Source of the DNA: an uncultured Rhodospirillaceae bacterium
Lineage (GTDB): Bacteria > Pseudomonadota > Alphaproteobacteria > Rhodospirillales > Casp-alpha2
Assembly (NCBI GenBank): GCA_913030825.1
Contig: CAJWCU010000020.1
Location: forward strand, 1 to 64,000
Length of the DNA stretch: 64,000 bases
Reading direction: 5' to 3'
Shown: in pieces, positions 44,784 to 52,886 of the stretch
Layout of the letters: each line of letters begins with the position of its first letter
Position numbering within the stretch: the stretch's first letter is position 1
Notes under the pieces: generated by a model
Databases searched by the model: none
The model's input: the letters and a program-made list of their open reading frames with translations, nothing else
Told to the model about the DNA's origin: nothing
Made by a program: the position numbers and the translations under genes

Positions 44784-45689
44784 TCAGGCGGCGGCGTGCT
44801 TCGGGTCGGGCTGTTCCGCCAGGTAGGGCTCGTCGCCTAGCAGAGTGATGCGGTTCATATGCCGCCGATGGCCGTGATAGTCGTTGACCGCGAAATGCTG
44901 GGTGCAGCGATTATCCCAGAAGGCGAGGGAGCCCGGCGCCCAGCTGAAGCGGCAGGTGAATTCCGGCCGGCACAGATGCGTGAACAGGTACTGTAGCAGC
45001 GGCGCGCTTTCTTCCTTGGTCATGCCGTCGAAGGACTTGGTGAACACGCTGTTGACGTAAAGCGCGTCGCGGCCGGATTCCGGGTGGGTGCGGATCGCCG
45101 GATGGACGGCGTCCTGTTCCACGTCGTCGGAATACTGGAACCCGCCGGAAACGCTGCCCGGCAGTTCCGCCTCGGCGGCGCGCTTGGCGAAGTTTTCCCG
45201 GGCCGAGTGGTGGGCGTTCAGGCCGCGCAGCACGCCCTTCAAGGTGTCGGACAGGTTTTCATAGGCCAGGTACATGTTGGCGAACATGGTGTCGCCGCCG
45301 TAGGGCGGGGTTTCCTTGGCGTACAAGATCGAACCGAGCGCCGGGCGCTTGGTGTAGCTGACGTCCGTGTGCCAGCGGTCGCCGATGGTGTTCTTGTGAT
45401 CCGGCTCCTTGATCAGAAGCTGCACGTCTTCATGGCCTTCGACATGGGGGAAGAACGAATTAGTGTGCAGGTCGCCGAAATTGCGCCCGAAGGCCTTTTG
45501 CGTTTCCGGGGTCAGGTCCTGATCGCGGAAGAAGATGACCAGATTGTCGACCAGGGCGCGGCGGATTTCCGCGACGACCTCGGCGTCGAGCGGCTTCGAC
45601 AGGTCGACGCCGCCGATGATCGCGCCAAGGGCGCCGGAAATCGGCTTGACGGTGATGTGCTTGAAGGCGGCGGTGGGTTGTGCGGACAT
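44784..45689 (-). CDS. TauD/TfdA-family dioxygenase (second)
   Basis: The 301-residue protein has HxD in RWHTDVSYTKRPALG and the distal His/Arg in AVNDYHGHRRHMNRITLLGD. The opening VKPISGALGAIIGGVDLSKP is typical of the family. ATG 45689 follows GGGAGA; a long upstream extension overlapping the TetR gene is rejected. It lies 22 bases downstream of the TetR gene on the same strand, so the regulator probably controls it. A substrate such as a plant or xenobiotic acid is possible but not shown. Confidence 0.92.
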   Translation of the reverse strand: MSAQPTAAFKHITVKPISGALGAIIGGVDLSKPLDAEVVAEIRRALVDNLVIFFRDQDLTPETQKAFGRNFGDLHTNSFFPHVEGHEDVQLLIKEPDHKNTIGDRWHTDVSYTKRPALGSILYAKETPPYGGDTMFANMYLAYENLSDTLKGVLRGLNAHHSARENFAKRAAEAELPGSVSGGFQYSDDVEQDAVHPAIRTHPESGRDALYVNSVFTKSFDGMTKEESAPLLQYLFTHLCRPEFTCRFSWAPGSLAFWDNRCTQHFAVNDYHGHRRHMNRITLLGDEPYLAEQPDPKHAAA

Positions 45690-45711
45690 TGGATGGTCTC
45701 CCATTGCGTTC

Positions 45712-46398
45712 TTAGGCGGTTTTTCGTGTGGCCTCGGTAACCAGGGCCAGGGTTTCGTCGGAAACGGAGGCGGTGAGGGCGCCGGAGATGGTGTCGACCA
45801 GATTGGCGACGAAAAGGGCGCCGCCGGTGGCCGAGGATTTCGGCCATCGCGTGCTGCTGCCGTTGGCGTCCCGCCGGGCCTTGTCGGCCAGGGCATGAAC
45901 GAAATGGGCGACGGCATGGCGGATGCGCTGTTCGACGACCTCGGGCGGTAAATCGGCCAGCAGGCCGCGCATCAGATCGCGGGTGCGCGCCATGCCATGG
46001 TCGAACTTGTCGCGGACCAACCCGCCCAGATCGATGGACGGATCGCTCAGAGCTTGGGCCAGGAAGCGGACGTAATTGCCGCCTTGGCGGGCGGGCTCCA
46101 ACTGTTCGGCGAGCGGTATCACCATCGCGGCGACCACCGGGCGAATGCTGGTCACGGGGCCTTCGGCTTCCAAGGCGTCCAACATGGCGACGCGGCGGTC
46201 GTTGATGCCGGCCATGCGGTGTTCGAAGATCGCCTCCATCAAGGCTTCGCGGGTACCGAAATGGTAGTGTAGGGCGGCCGTGTTCTTCTGCCCCGCCGCA
46301 CGGTTGATCTCCCGCAGCGAGACGGTATCGATGCCCTTCTCGGCGAACAGTTGTTCGGCGGCCAGGACGAGTTTCATTCGGGTTTCGGTCGGGTCCAT
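45712..46398 (-). CDS. TetR-family regulator
   Basis: This 228-residue protein has the N-terminal TetR helix-turn-helix (LVLAAEQLFAEKGIDTVSLR, then AALHYHFGTREALMEAIFEH) and a helical ligand-binding domain. It is the first gene of an operon with the dioxygenase, and a double operator lies in front of it. The gene on the other side of the operator is a phosphopantetheinyl transferase, which may be co-regulated. Confidence 0.92.
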   Translation of the reverse strand: MDPTETRMKLVLAAEQLFAEKGIDTVSLREINRAAGQKNTAALHYHFGTREALMEAIFEHRMAGINDRRVAMLDALEAEGPVTSIRPVVAAMVIPLAEQLEPARQGGNYVRFLAQALSDPSIDLGGLVRDKFDHGMARTRDLMRGLLADLPPEVVEQRIRHAVAHFVHALADKARRDANGSSTRWPKSSATGGALFVANLVDTISGALTASVSDETLALVTEATRKTA

Positions 46399-46409
46399 GG
46401 CGACGTTGT

Positions 46410-46459
46410 ATTAAATCATCTGAATTAATGCAAGCGATTTAATTCGAGTGATTTAATTT
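46410..46459. promoter_or_regulatory. Paired TetR operator candidates
   Basis: ATTAAATCATCTGAATTAAT (46410-46429) and, inverted, ATTAAATCACTCGAATTAAA (46438-46458) are two near copies of one AT-rich palindromic motif. They lie 12-60 bp before the TetR start, in the divergent promoter region. Position and symmetry fit autorepression. Confidence 0.7.
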
Positions 46460-46537
46460 CCTGGCCGGGGATATTCCCATCGCCGGTCGGTCGGCTTACA
46501 GTCCGGCCCAACATTGCGATAACGGGGAGGGGCGGTA

Positions 46538-47332
46538 GTGGCCGAAACGATAGAAAGCGCGATGAACAGCCAATCGGGGATGCCGCAGGTGTCCGCCCCT
46601 GGGGTCGGCGAAGTCGTCCTTTGGCTGACGCCGTCCGATGAAGCGTCGGTGGACGGTCTGCTCGCCGGTGCGGAAAGTCTGCTGTCGGCGACGGAACGGG
46701 ATCGGTTTTCCGGATTTAAGGCGGCGGATGCCGCCCGAATGTTTCTCCTGGGCCGGGTCCTGATGCGCCGGGTATTGGGGGGGAATCTCGGACTAGCACC
46801 TGAAGACGTGCCGATCGTCATCGACGATGGGGGCAAGCCCCGGGTCGCGGCACCGGCGGCGCAGGGCCTTGTCTTCAGCCTCTCGCACGACCGGGGCCGG
46901 GCGGTCCTGGCCGTCGGGCGGGAGGCCGGGTTGGGGATCGACCTGGTTGATTTGGATCGGGCGTATCGGGTGCACCATGTCGCCGAACGCTGGTTTCCCG
47001 AGGGCGAACGGCAGGCGATGGCATCCGGCAACAGGCCGGTCGACCGTGCCGTGGCGCTGTGGGCCGGAAAGGAAGCCCTGGCCAAGGCCCGAGGCCATTC
47101 GCTGTTTTATGAATTGCGGCGCGATCTGGGGGAAAGTCTCGCCTCGCCGGAAGACGGCAGTGACGATGCCGATGCTGGCGAGTGGCACTTGCTGCATACC
47201 GAAACGGATGACGGCATCGCGCTGGCCTTGGCTTATCGCGGGGCGGGCGCACCCCAGGTGTCCTGTCGCCTGTTCAGAGGAGACGGTATTGACGGCGGTG
47301 CGATACGGGTCGGCTGGGCGCCATTGGTGTGA
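46538..47332 (+). CDS. 4'-phosphopantetheinyl transferase (Sfp type)
   Basis: This enzyme of 264 residues moves phosphopantetheine from CoA to acyl-, peptidyl- or aryl-carrier proteins. The magnesium-binding G(I/V)D motif is in GLGIDLVDLDRA. The W-x3-KEA-x2-K motif is LWAGKEALAKARG, and the N-terminal strand ends FSLSHDRGRAVLAV. The start is GTG 46538 behind GGGGAGGGG. No polyketide or peptide synthetase is in the window. It is divergent from the TetR gene and shares its operator region. Confidence 0.92.
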   Translation: MAETIESAMNSQSGMPQVSAPGVGEVVLWLTPSDEASVDGLLAGAESLLSATERDRFSGFKAADAARMFLLGRVLMRRVLGGNLGLAPEDVPIVIDDGGKPRVAAPAAQGLVFSLSHDRGRAVLAVGREAGLGIDLVDLDRAYRVHHVAERWFPEGERQAMASGNRPVDRAVALWAGKEALAKARGHSLFYELRRDLGESLASPEDGSDDADAGEWHLLHTETDDGIALALAYRGAGAPQVSCRLFRGDGIDGGAIRVGWAPLV

Positions 47333-47549
47333 CGGCGGAAGAAGGGCTCGAAGTCCACATTCGGCCGTTTTACATGTCGCTGCCGCCGGCCCCTCCGGCG
47401 TTTTAGGCATGGCCAGATGCCGCGTTTGAACGACTGTCGCCGGAAAGCGCGGAAATCCGGTAAAAAATCGCCGCATCCCAATTGACAAACGGACCTCGAA
47501 GGGGCCTTTTCATTAGTCACCAAAGCAAACACCAAAGGGACACTTACCC

Positions 47550-48416
47550 ATGAAACTAATGATGTTCGAAACGGGCGGGGAAGCACGTCTGGGCGTGGTT
47601 GACGGTGATAAGGTCATCGACGTCGCGGCCTGCGGCTCCGGTCTTCCGTCGACCATGATGGAATTGATTCAGGCCGAACCCCAAGTCTTCGCCCGGGTCG
47701 TCGGTGCGCTGACCCAGGCGCCGGACAAGGCCAAATTGAACTTGGCGGAAGTCCGCCCCGCGCTGCCCATCGAACGGCCCGGCAAGTTCATTTGCGTCGG
47801 CCTGAACTACGCCGCCCACGCCAAGGAAGGCGGCCACGGCATTCCAGAATATCCGTCGTTGTTCGTGCGTTGGCATACCTCGCTGGTCGCCGCCGAGGCG
47901 CCGGTGATCATGCCCAAGGTCAGCGACACCTTCGATTACGAAGCGGAACTGACCTTCATCATCGGCCGCGGCGGCCGGGCGATCCCGGAATCCGAAGGCC
48001 TGAAGCACGTCTTCGGCTACACCATGTTCAACGACGTCTCGGTGCGGAAGTACCAGCGCTTTACCCCGCAATGGACACAGGGCAAGAACTTCGACGGCAC
48101 CGGCCCGCTGGGCCCCGTCGTGGTGACGCCGGAAGACCTGCCGCCGGGTGCCTCGGGCCTGCGCATCACGTCCCGCGTCAACGGCGAGACCCGTCAGGAT
48201 TCCAATACCGGCGACATGATCTTCGGTGTCGCCAAGTTGGTCGAGATCCTGTCCGAATTCATGACGCTGGAGCCGGGCGACGTGATCGCCACGGGCACGC
48301 CGTCGGGCGTCGCCCATGCCATGACCCCGCCGGGCTGGATGAAGCCGGGCGACCGGGTCGAGGTCGAAATCGAAGGCATCGGCATCCTGGGCAATCCCAT
48401 CGTCGCCGAAACCTGA
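47550..48416 (+). CDS. Fumarylacetoacetate hydrolase (FAH) family protein
   Basis: The 288-residue protein has the FAH fold motifs. ICVGLNYAAHAKEGG is followed by metal-binding acids in DYEAELTFIIGRGGRAI and the loop VFGYTMFNDVSVRKYQRF. The terminal GDVIATGTPSGVAHAMTPPG completes the set. Members cleave C-C bonds in acylpyruvates or catechol meta-cleavage products, or isomerise. An upstream TTGACA near 47483 could be a -35 box. The intergenic region 47333-47549 holds no gene. Confidence 0.93.
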   Translation: MKLMMFETGGEARLGVVDGDKVIDVAACGSGLPSTMMELIQAEPQVFARVVGALTQAPDKAKLNLAEVRPALPIERPGKFICVGLNYAAHAKEGGHGIPEYPSLFVRWHTSLVAAEAPVIMPKVSDTFDYEAELTFIIGRGGRAIPESEGLKHVFGYTMFNDVSVRKYQRFTPQWTQGKNFDGTGPLGPVVVTPEDLPPGASGLRITSRVNGETRQDSNTGDMIFGVAKLVEILSEFMTLEPGDVIATGTPSGVAHAMTPPGWMKPGDRVEVEIEGIGILGNPIVAET

Positions 48417-48513
48417 CTTTGCGACCGGGTTTTCGGCCCTGTCCCCGTGACAGGGCCGATTTCCCGGCTATGATCGGGGGGCACGGATCGATCGCCAACG
48501 AGAGGGGGAAGAC

Positions 48514-48954
48514 ATGACCATCCACCGCGGAAAAGCCATCGCCTGGGCGCTGCTTCTGGCCATGCTGCCGGGGGCCTTTGCGGCCACCGGGGCGCAGGCC
48601 GCCGACGGCCGTCTCGGTGTCGAGCTAAACAAGTTGGAAACGCTGTCCAGTGCTTGCCGCGCTTATCTGGTACTCAGCAACAAGACCGGCATGGCGTTCA
48701 GCGATCTGAAACTGGACTTGGTGATTTTCGACAACGACGGCATCGTCGCCCGCCGTGTCGCGGTTCAGGGCGCACCCGTGACCGCCGGCAAGACGACGCT
48801 GAAGGTTTTCGACATCGACGGCGTGAATTGCGACGGCATCGGCCGGTTCCTGTTGAACGGTGTCATGACATGTGCGGCTGCCTCGGGCGGGGCTGATGAC
48901 TGCGTGTCGCTGATCGATACCTCGTCGCGCGCGAAGGCGCCGCTGATCAAGTAA
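48514..48954 (+). CDS. Small periplasmic protein
   Basis: The 146-residue protein has a signal peptide (MTIHRGKAIAWALLLAMLPG, cleavage near AQA) and a beta-rich mature part (LGVELNKLETLSSACRAYLV). It contains four Cys, likely two disulphides. The pattern resembles hypothetical proteins in which a Tat/Sec leader precedes an immunoglobulin-like domain (LKLDLVIFDNDGIVARRVAV). Function unknown. GAGAGGGGG precedes the ATG. Confidence 0.75.
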   Translation: MTIHRGKAIAWALLLAMLPGAFAATGAQAADGRLGVELNKLETLSSACRAYLVLSNKTGMAFSDLKLDLVIFDNDGIVARRVAVQGAPVTAGKTTLKVFDIDGVNCDGIGRFLLNGVMTCAAASGGADDCVSLIDTSSRAKAPLIK

Positions 48955-48987
48955 ACGGCGGCCCCCGGTCCGGCGACGCGTGCCGGG

Positions 48988-49195
48988 CTATGCACCCAGC
49001 ATCACGTCCGACGCCTTGACGATCGGGGTCACCGGCTTACCCGGGGCCAATCCCCAGGTTCTTGACCGAGTCGATGGTGATCGACGACACGATGGTGTTG
49101 CCGCCGCCGATATCGACGGTGACTTGGGCGGTCACGACACCGTCCTTAATGTCCGTCACGGTGCCGGTGATTTGGTTTCTCGCGCTGATTTTCAT
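48988..49195 (-). pseudogene. Frameshifted molbindin (Mop/TOBE domain) gene
   Basis: On the minus strand from ATG 49195 the frame reads MKISARNQITGTVTDIKDGV, then VTAQVTVDIGGGNTIVSSIT and IDSVKNLG, a clear molybdenum-binding Mop domain. It then meets a stop after GIGPG. One base out of phase the family sequence resumes as LAPGKPVTPIVKASDVMLGA and ends at 48988. The total of 208 bases equals 69 codons plus one, so one base is inserted near the GGGG run at about 49048-49055. It is either a real inactivation or a sequencing error. Confidence 0.85.
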
Positions 49196-49334
49196 TTTCT
49201 GATCATCCGTTGGGCATTAGACGCCGGGAATCTAGAAATTCCCGGGCGTTCGGTCCATGATGGTGGTCAACAAAAACGCGAATATGGTGTGGGTTTGAAA
49301 CTCAAAGCGTTCATGGCCGTGACGGCGCGACGGG

Positions 49335-50105
49335 ATGGCTGACGCCGTATCGGCCCGGATCTGGGGGGCAGGGAGTCTCCGTCTGCCGTTCATCGGAGAG
49401 GGCGGTGTCTTCGCGGACGTCCAGCCGCCGCCGGAATGCCGGTTCGGGCCATCGGGGACGCTGGCGGAGGCCATTTTCGCAGGCGAACAATGGGACGTCT
49501 ATTGCTCCGCCGACCAGGATCATCCCCGCCGATTGTTCGAGGCCGGTCTGGCGGCCCGGCCGAAAGCCTTCGCCAGCAACCGGCTGGCGGTGCTGTACCT
49601 GAAATCCCGAGGGTTTCATGCCGAGAATATCCTCGGGGCGCTGCTCGATCCGGCGGTTCGCATCGGCATGTCGACGCCCGGTGCCGATCCAAGCGGCGAT
49701 TATGCCCAACAATTGCTTGCGCGCCTGGGGCAGGCGTTTCCGGAGGCGCGGTCGGATCTGGTTGCGCGCAGCGAGGTATTGACCGGCGGGGGTGAACGGG
49801 TGCCGGTCGAGGGCCCGTTGGGCCGCTACGCGACGATTGTCGCCGATGGCCATGCCGACGTCATGCTGTGTTACGAGACGATTTGCCTCGATGCCTGTGC
49901 CCGGTCGGAGAATTTGGCTTTCGCACGGCTACCGCCTGCGCAAGAAGTCGGCGCCGTATATGGCGCCACGGTGCCGCGCGATGCCGACGACAGGGGGCTC
50001 GGCCTGTTCGAATTTCTATTTTCGGAGGAAGCGCAGGCGCGTTTGGCCACGTTCGGGTTCGGGCCACCGCCGCCGGAGGGCATTGGAGACGCGGCCGGAG
50101 ATTGA
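49335..50105 (+). CDS. ModA-like substrate-binding protein without signal peptide
   Basis: The 256-residue protein resembles the molybdate/tungstate-type solute-binding fold: ARIWGAGSLRLPFIGEGGVF, then AGEQWDVYCSADQDHPRRLF, NRLAVLYLKSRG and ADVMLCYETICLDA. Unlike transporter-bound ModA it has no signal peptide, so it may be cytoplasmic, a sensor or storage protein, or its start may be misplaced. It is next to the broken molbindin gene, which supports a molybdenum link. No modBC is nearby. Confidence 0.8.
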   Translation: MADAVSARIWGAGSLRLPFIGEGGVFADVQPPPECRFGPSGTLAEAIFAGEQWDVYCSADQDHPRRLFEAGLAARPKAFASNRLAVLYLKSRGFHAENILGALLDPAVRIGMSTPGADPSGDYAQQLLARLGQAFPEARSDLVARSEVLTGGGERVPVEGPLGRYATIVADGHADVMLCYETICLDACARSENLAFARLPPAQEVGAVYGATVPRDADDRGLGLFEFLFSEEAQARLATFGFGPPPPEGIGDAAGD

Positions 50106-50114
50106 TCCGTACGG

Positions 50115-50276
50115 TCAGGTTAGGCTGTTGGGATCGCAGGGGTTGGCAAAGCGTAGATTGGCCGCTGCATGGGCATCGGCTTTTTTCTTGTCCGCCGTCG
50201 GGGTGTTGCGGGCCTTGCGCATGGCCGCGAGGACGGTTGCCAGGGTCTTGGGCTTAAGCGACTGCCAGATGAACAT
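50115..50276 (-). CDS. Small Lys/Ala-rich protein downstream of bfd
   Basis: A 53-residue frame (MFIWQSLKPKTLATVLAAMR, then KARNTPTADKKKADAHAAAN) starts one base after the bfd stop on the same strand. The context suggests an operon partner of the ferredoxin, but there is no family and no strong ribosome binding site of its own. It may be translated by coupling. Confidence 0.4.
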   Translation of the reverse strand: MFIWQSLKPKTLATVLAAMRKARNTPTADKKKADAHAAANLRFANPCDPNSLT

Positions 50277-50277
50277 C

Positions 50278-50505
50278 TCAGGTCGCCATTCCCAGAGCGG
50301 GCGTGCCGAACAGTGGTTCGGCCTCGGTCTTCGTCTCGGGGGCGAGGCGGGATTTGCAGATGGCCTCGGCGATATCGCACTCGCATTTGCCGCAGCATGG
50401 CGCGCAATCGAAATAGGTATGCACGTCGTCCCAGCGTTCGGCGCCGGACCGGACGGCTTCGTCGACTTCTTTTTCGGTGATTCCGTTGCAGTTGCAGACG
50501 TACAT
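50278..50505 (-). CDS. bfd: Bacterioferritin-associated ferredoxin (Bfd-like)
   Basis: This 75-residue [2Fe-2S] protein has Cys residues at 4, 6, 34, 37, 38, 41 and 43 (MYVCNCNGITEKEVD, then FDCAPCCGKCECDI). C4, C6, C38 and C41 match the Bfd ligand pattern. It helps release iron from bacterioferritin under iron starvation. A near-consensus Fur box lies 30 bp upstream of the start. The start at 50505 is preferred over upstream codons that would run through the Fur box. Confidence 0.9.
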   Translation of the reverse strand: MYVCNCNGITEKEVDEAVRSGAERWDDVHTYFDCAPCCGKCECDIAEAICKSRLAPETKTEAEPLFGTPALGMAT

Positions 50506-50534
50506 GGATGGTGATCCCGGTGACGGTTTTTCTT

Positions 50535-50553
50535 GATAATGATTATCATTCGT
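50535..50553. promoter_or_regulatory. Fur box upstream of bfd
   Basis: GATAATGATTATCATTCGT matches the 19-bp Fur consensus at 15 of 19 positions, including the uninterrupted GATAATGAT. It lies between bfd and the DUF1513 gene on the minus strand. Confidence 0.8.
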
Positions 50554-50674
50554 TTTGCGAATGATTGTCAATATCGGAATGTGCCGGGCCTGAATCAAGA
50601 GGCGGGAGAAAAATATTTCAACCTATGTGTCGCGCATCTCAGGGGTGAAAAGCGGCCAGACCGGAGGCGGCCGC

Positions 50675-51820
50675 TCAGGCGCCCAGGCGGACCAAGTGAT
50701 TGTCCCAGGGGGCGGCGGCGTGGCGCGACGGGCGGTGCATTTCCGCCCCTTCGGGCCCGCCGACCATGAAGGCCCCCAGGCCGCTGGTCAGCACGAAGCT
50801 GTCGGCGTCCGGCCCCGGCGCGATACCGCAGCCGTCGGTCAGGCGCAGGGCCGCAGCGAAATTGCCCGTCGTGATATCCCAGAACAGAACCCGGTTGCCG
50901 CGCGGCGCGCTGACGGCGGCGAGCGTTCCGGCAGTGTTGACGGCGACGGACCCGCAATACCCGGCAAGCCCCAGGGTCAGGCCCTCGGGCGCCGGCCATT
51001 CCACCAGACCGCCCGAACCGGGCCGATGCATGGCGACGAGATCCAGGCCATCGGCCGTGTCGCCCTGGTCCTGACAGGCGAAGACGATCCGCCCGTCGGG
51101 CGTTACGGCCAGATGCCGGATGCTCAGTTTGCTTTTGCGGCCCGCTGTGTATTCCGCCTTGTCCATCAATTCGCCGGACGCCAGGTCCACATAGGCCAGG
51201 TTCGGCGCCATGGTCCCGATGTTCAGTTTGGCCCGCCCGCTCGCCGGATGGGTCAGGATGCCGCCGTTGGCCACGGCCAGGGTCTTGCCGTCCGGCATCA
51301 GCACCAGTTCATGGCAGCCGACGCCGTGGCTCGGCAATTCACCGACGCGCTTGTACCCGTCGGCGCTGTCATAGATGCCCAGGCAGCCGCGTTCGCCCTC
51401 GAAATCGTTTTCGGTGGCGAACAGATAGCGGCCTTGGGGCTCGAACACGCCGTGCCCCTGAAAGTGCCGATCCTTGGGCGTGTGGAACGTCATCGGCGGC
51501 GCATCGCCGTCCAATTCGAAGGCGACGGCGAAGGTGCCCGGGCGCCGTGCCATGGCGACGCCGACCCGGCCCGACGGATGGCGGGCGAAGCCGTGGCCGC
51601 GGGCGGGCAGGGGAACCTCGCGCAGGATGTGCCCGTCGGCATCGGCGGCGCAGGCGGCGAAGGAATAGGGCCGGACTCTGCCGTCGCCCAGGCGGCGCAC
51701 GCCCAGGTACCGGGCGGCCGTGCCGGGCGAGGCGCCGAGGGCCGGGGCGAAGGGAAGGGCCGTCAAGCCAACGATCCCGCCGGCGGTCAGGGTAAGCAGA
51801 TGACGGCGGGTCAAATCCAT
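50675..51820 (-). CDS. DUF1513 beta-propeller-like protein, Tat exported
   Basis: The 381-residue protein begins MDLTRRHLLTLTAGG, with a twin-arginine motif (TRRHLL) and a hydrophobic stretch, so it is probably Tat-exported. The body has repeating strands typical of DUF1513 propeller proteins (RYLFATENDFEGERGCLGIY, then KTLAVANGGILTHPASGR). The family is regularly found after imelysin and di-haem oxidoreductase genes and is thought to act in iron handling. It starts 4 bases after the upstream imelysin stop and ends the operon. Confidence 0.88.
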   Translation of the reverse strand: MDLTRRHLLTLTAGGIVGLTALPFAPALGASPGTAARYLGVRRLGDGRVRPYSFAACAADADGHILREVPLPARGHGFARHPSGRVGVAMARRPGTFAVAFELDGDAPPMTFHTPKDRHFQGHGVFEPQGRYLFATENDFEGERGCLGIYDSADGYKRVGELPSHGVGCHELVLMPDGKTLAVANGGILTHPASGRAKLNIGTMAPNLAYVDLASGELMDKAEYTAGRKSKLSIRHLAVTPDGRIVFACQDQGDTADGLDLVAMHRPGSGGLVEWPAPEGLTLGLAGYCGSVAVNTAGTLAAVSAPRGNRVLFWDITTGNFAAALRLTDGCGIAPGPDADSFVLTSGLGAFMVGGPEGAEMHRPSRHAAAPWDNHLVRLGA

Positions 51821-51824
51821 GGGA

Positions 51825-52886
51825 TCAATCTCCGTCCAACGCGTTGAAGCCGAGAACCAGGTCCAGCGATCCGGCGACGTACTGCACGACGATTTCGCGC
51901 AGATCGAGGATGCTGCCTTTCAAGGATTTGAGCCGCAGCGGCCCCTTGTCTTCGGCCAGGACGGCGGTGATCGAGGGGCCCAAGGATTTGGCGGTCTCGA
52001 TGACCTGATCGAACTGGCCGGCGACGAAATCGCCTTCCGGCGACCCGGCCAACCCGGCGCCGGGGGCGGCGGCCAGTCCGTCGTAGAGGTCCTTGAGAGC
52101 CACCAGATTGTCGACGACGTTGCGCAGGGCCCGGCGGCTCCTCCAGTTTTCGGCCCGGCGCGGGCGCGGCTTGTGGCCTTCGGCCCCCAGCGGGGCGCCT
52201 AATTTCAATTCGGCGACAGCACCCAGGCCCGTCGCGAGGTCATTGAACAGGTCCGTGGTCACTCGCTTGGACTTGCGCCCCGCCGCTGCATCGTCGGTCC
52301 AGCGTTTTTCCAGGTCGCCGGCGATGGCATGCAGGTTCGCCGCAATGGCGCCGACGACGGCACAGGGTTTGACCGGCGTATCGGTTTGTTTCAACCGGGC
52401 GGCGGCGTCCTCGGTGAACAGCAGGCGCTCCATGGCCGGAAAGCCCTGCACGGCGATCGATACATGGCCATAGACCTTGGGCGTCAGGATGTCTGGGTTC
52501 TTGTTTTTCATCAGCCGTGTCAGATGCTTGTCGACGATGCTTTTGCGATCCGGCCAGAACTTGACGCGGATATGGGCATTCGTCGCCGCCGGCGGACCCT
52601 GGCGGATATGTTCGACCGTCTGCCAGGCATCGAGAGCCGTGTGAAAGGCCGTCCGGACGGCTTCCAGGTCGGCCACCCCGACGTCGGGGCAAAGTTTCTG
52701 CGCCGCCGTCATGAGATCCGCCGTCGTGGTCGTGAAGTCGTGATAGCGGGGCAGCAGGTGGTCCTGAACGATGGCCGCGTTGGCGGCGGCGTAGTCGATG
52801 CCGTCGCCGCGCGCGGCATTGTTAGGCAGGGCCGCCGCGGCGGTCAGCAGGATGATCGGGAACAGGCGTTTCAACGGTTTGATCAT
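51825..52886 (-). CDS. Imelysin-family periplasmic protein (second)
   Basis: This 353-residue protein has a signal peptide (MIKPLKRLFPIILLTAAAAL) and a helical imelysin domain (LEAVRTAFHTALDAWQTVEH, with the hallmark HxxE-type site reduced to GFPAMERLLF). The imelysin fold is seen in iron-regulated proteins such as IrpA and in EfeO. Its ATG overlaps the di-haem oxidoreductase stop by 4 bases. The altered GxHxxE motif (GFPAME instead of a His) suggests changed metal binding compared with the first copy. Confidence 0.88.
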   Translation of the reverse strand: MIKPLKRLFPIILLTAAAALPNNAARGDGIDYAAANAAIVQDHLLPRYHDFTTTTADLMTAAQKLCPDVGVADLEAVRTAFHTALDAWQTVEHIRQGPPAATNAHIRVKFWPDRKSIVDKHLTRLMKNKNPDILTPKVYGHVSIAVQGFPAMERLLFTEDAAARLKQTDTPVKPCAVVGAIAANLHAIAGDLEKRWTDDAAAGRKSKRVTTDLFNDLATGLGAVAELKLGAPLGAEGHKPRPRRAENWRSRRALRNVVDNLVALKDLYDGLAAAPGAGLAGSPEGDFVAGQFDQVIETAKSLGPSITAVLAEDKGPLRLKSLKGSILDLREIVVQYVAGSLDLVLGFNALDGD

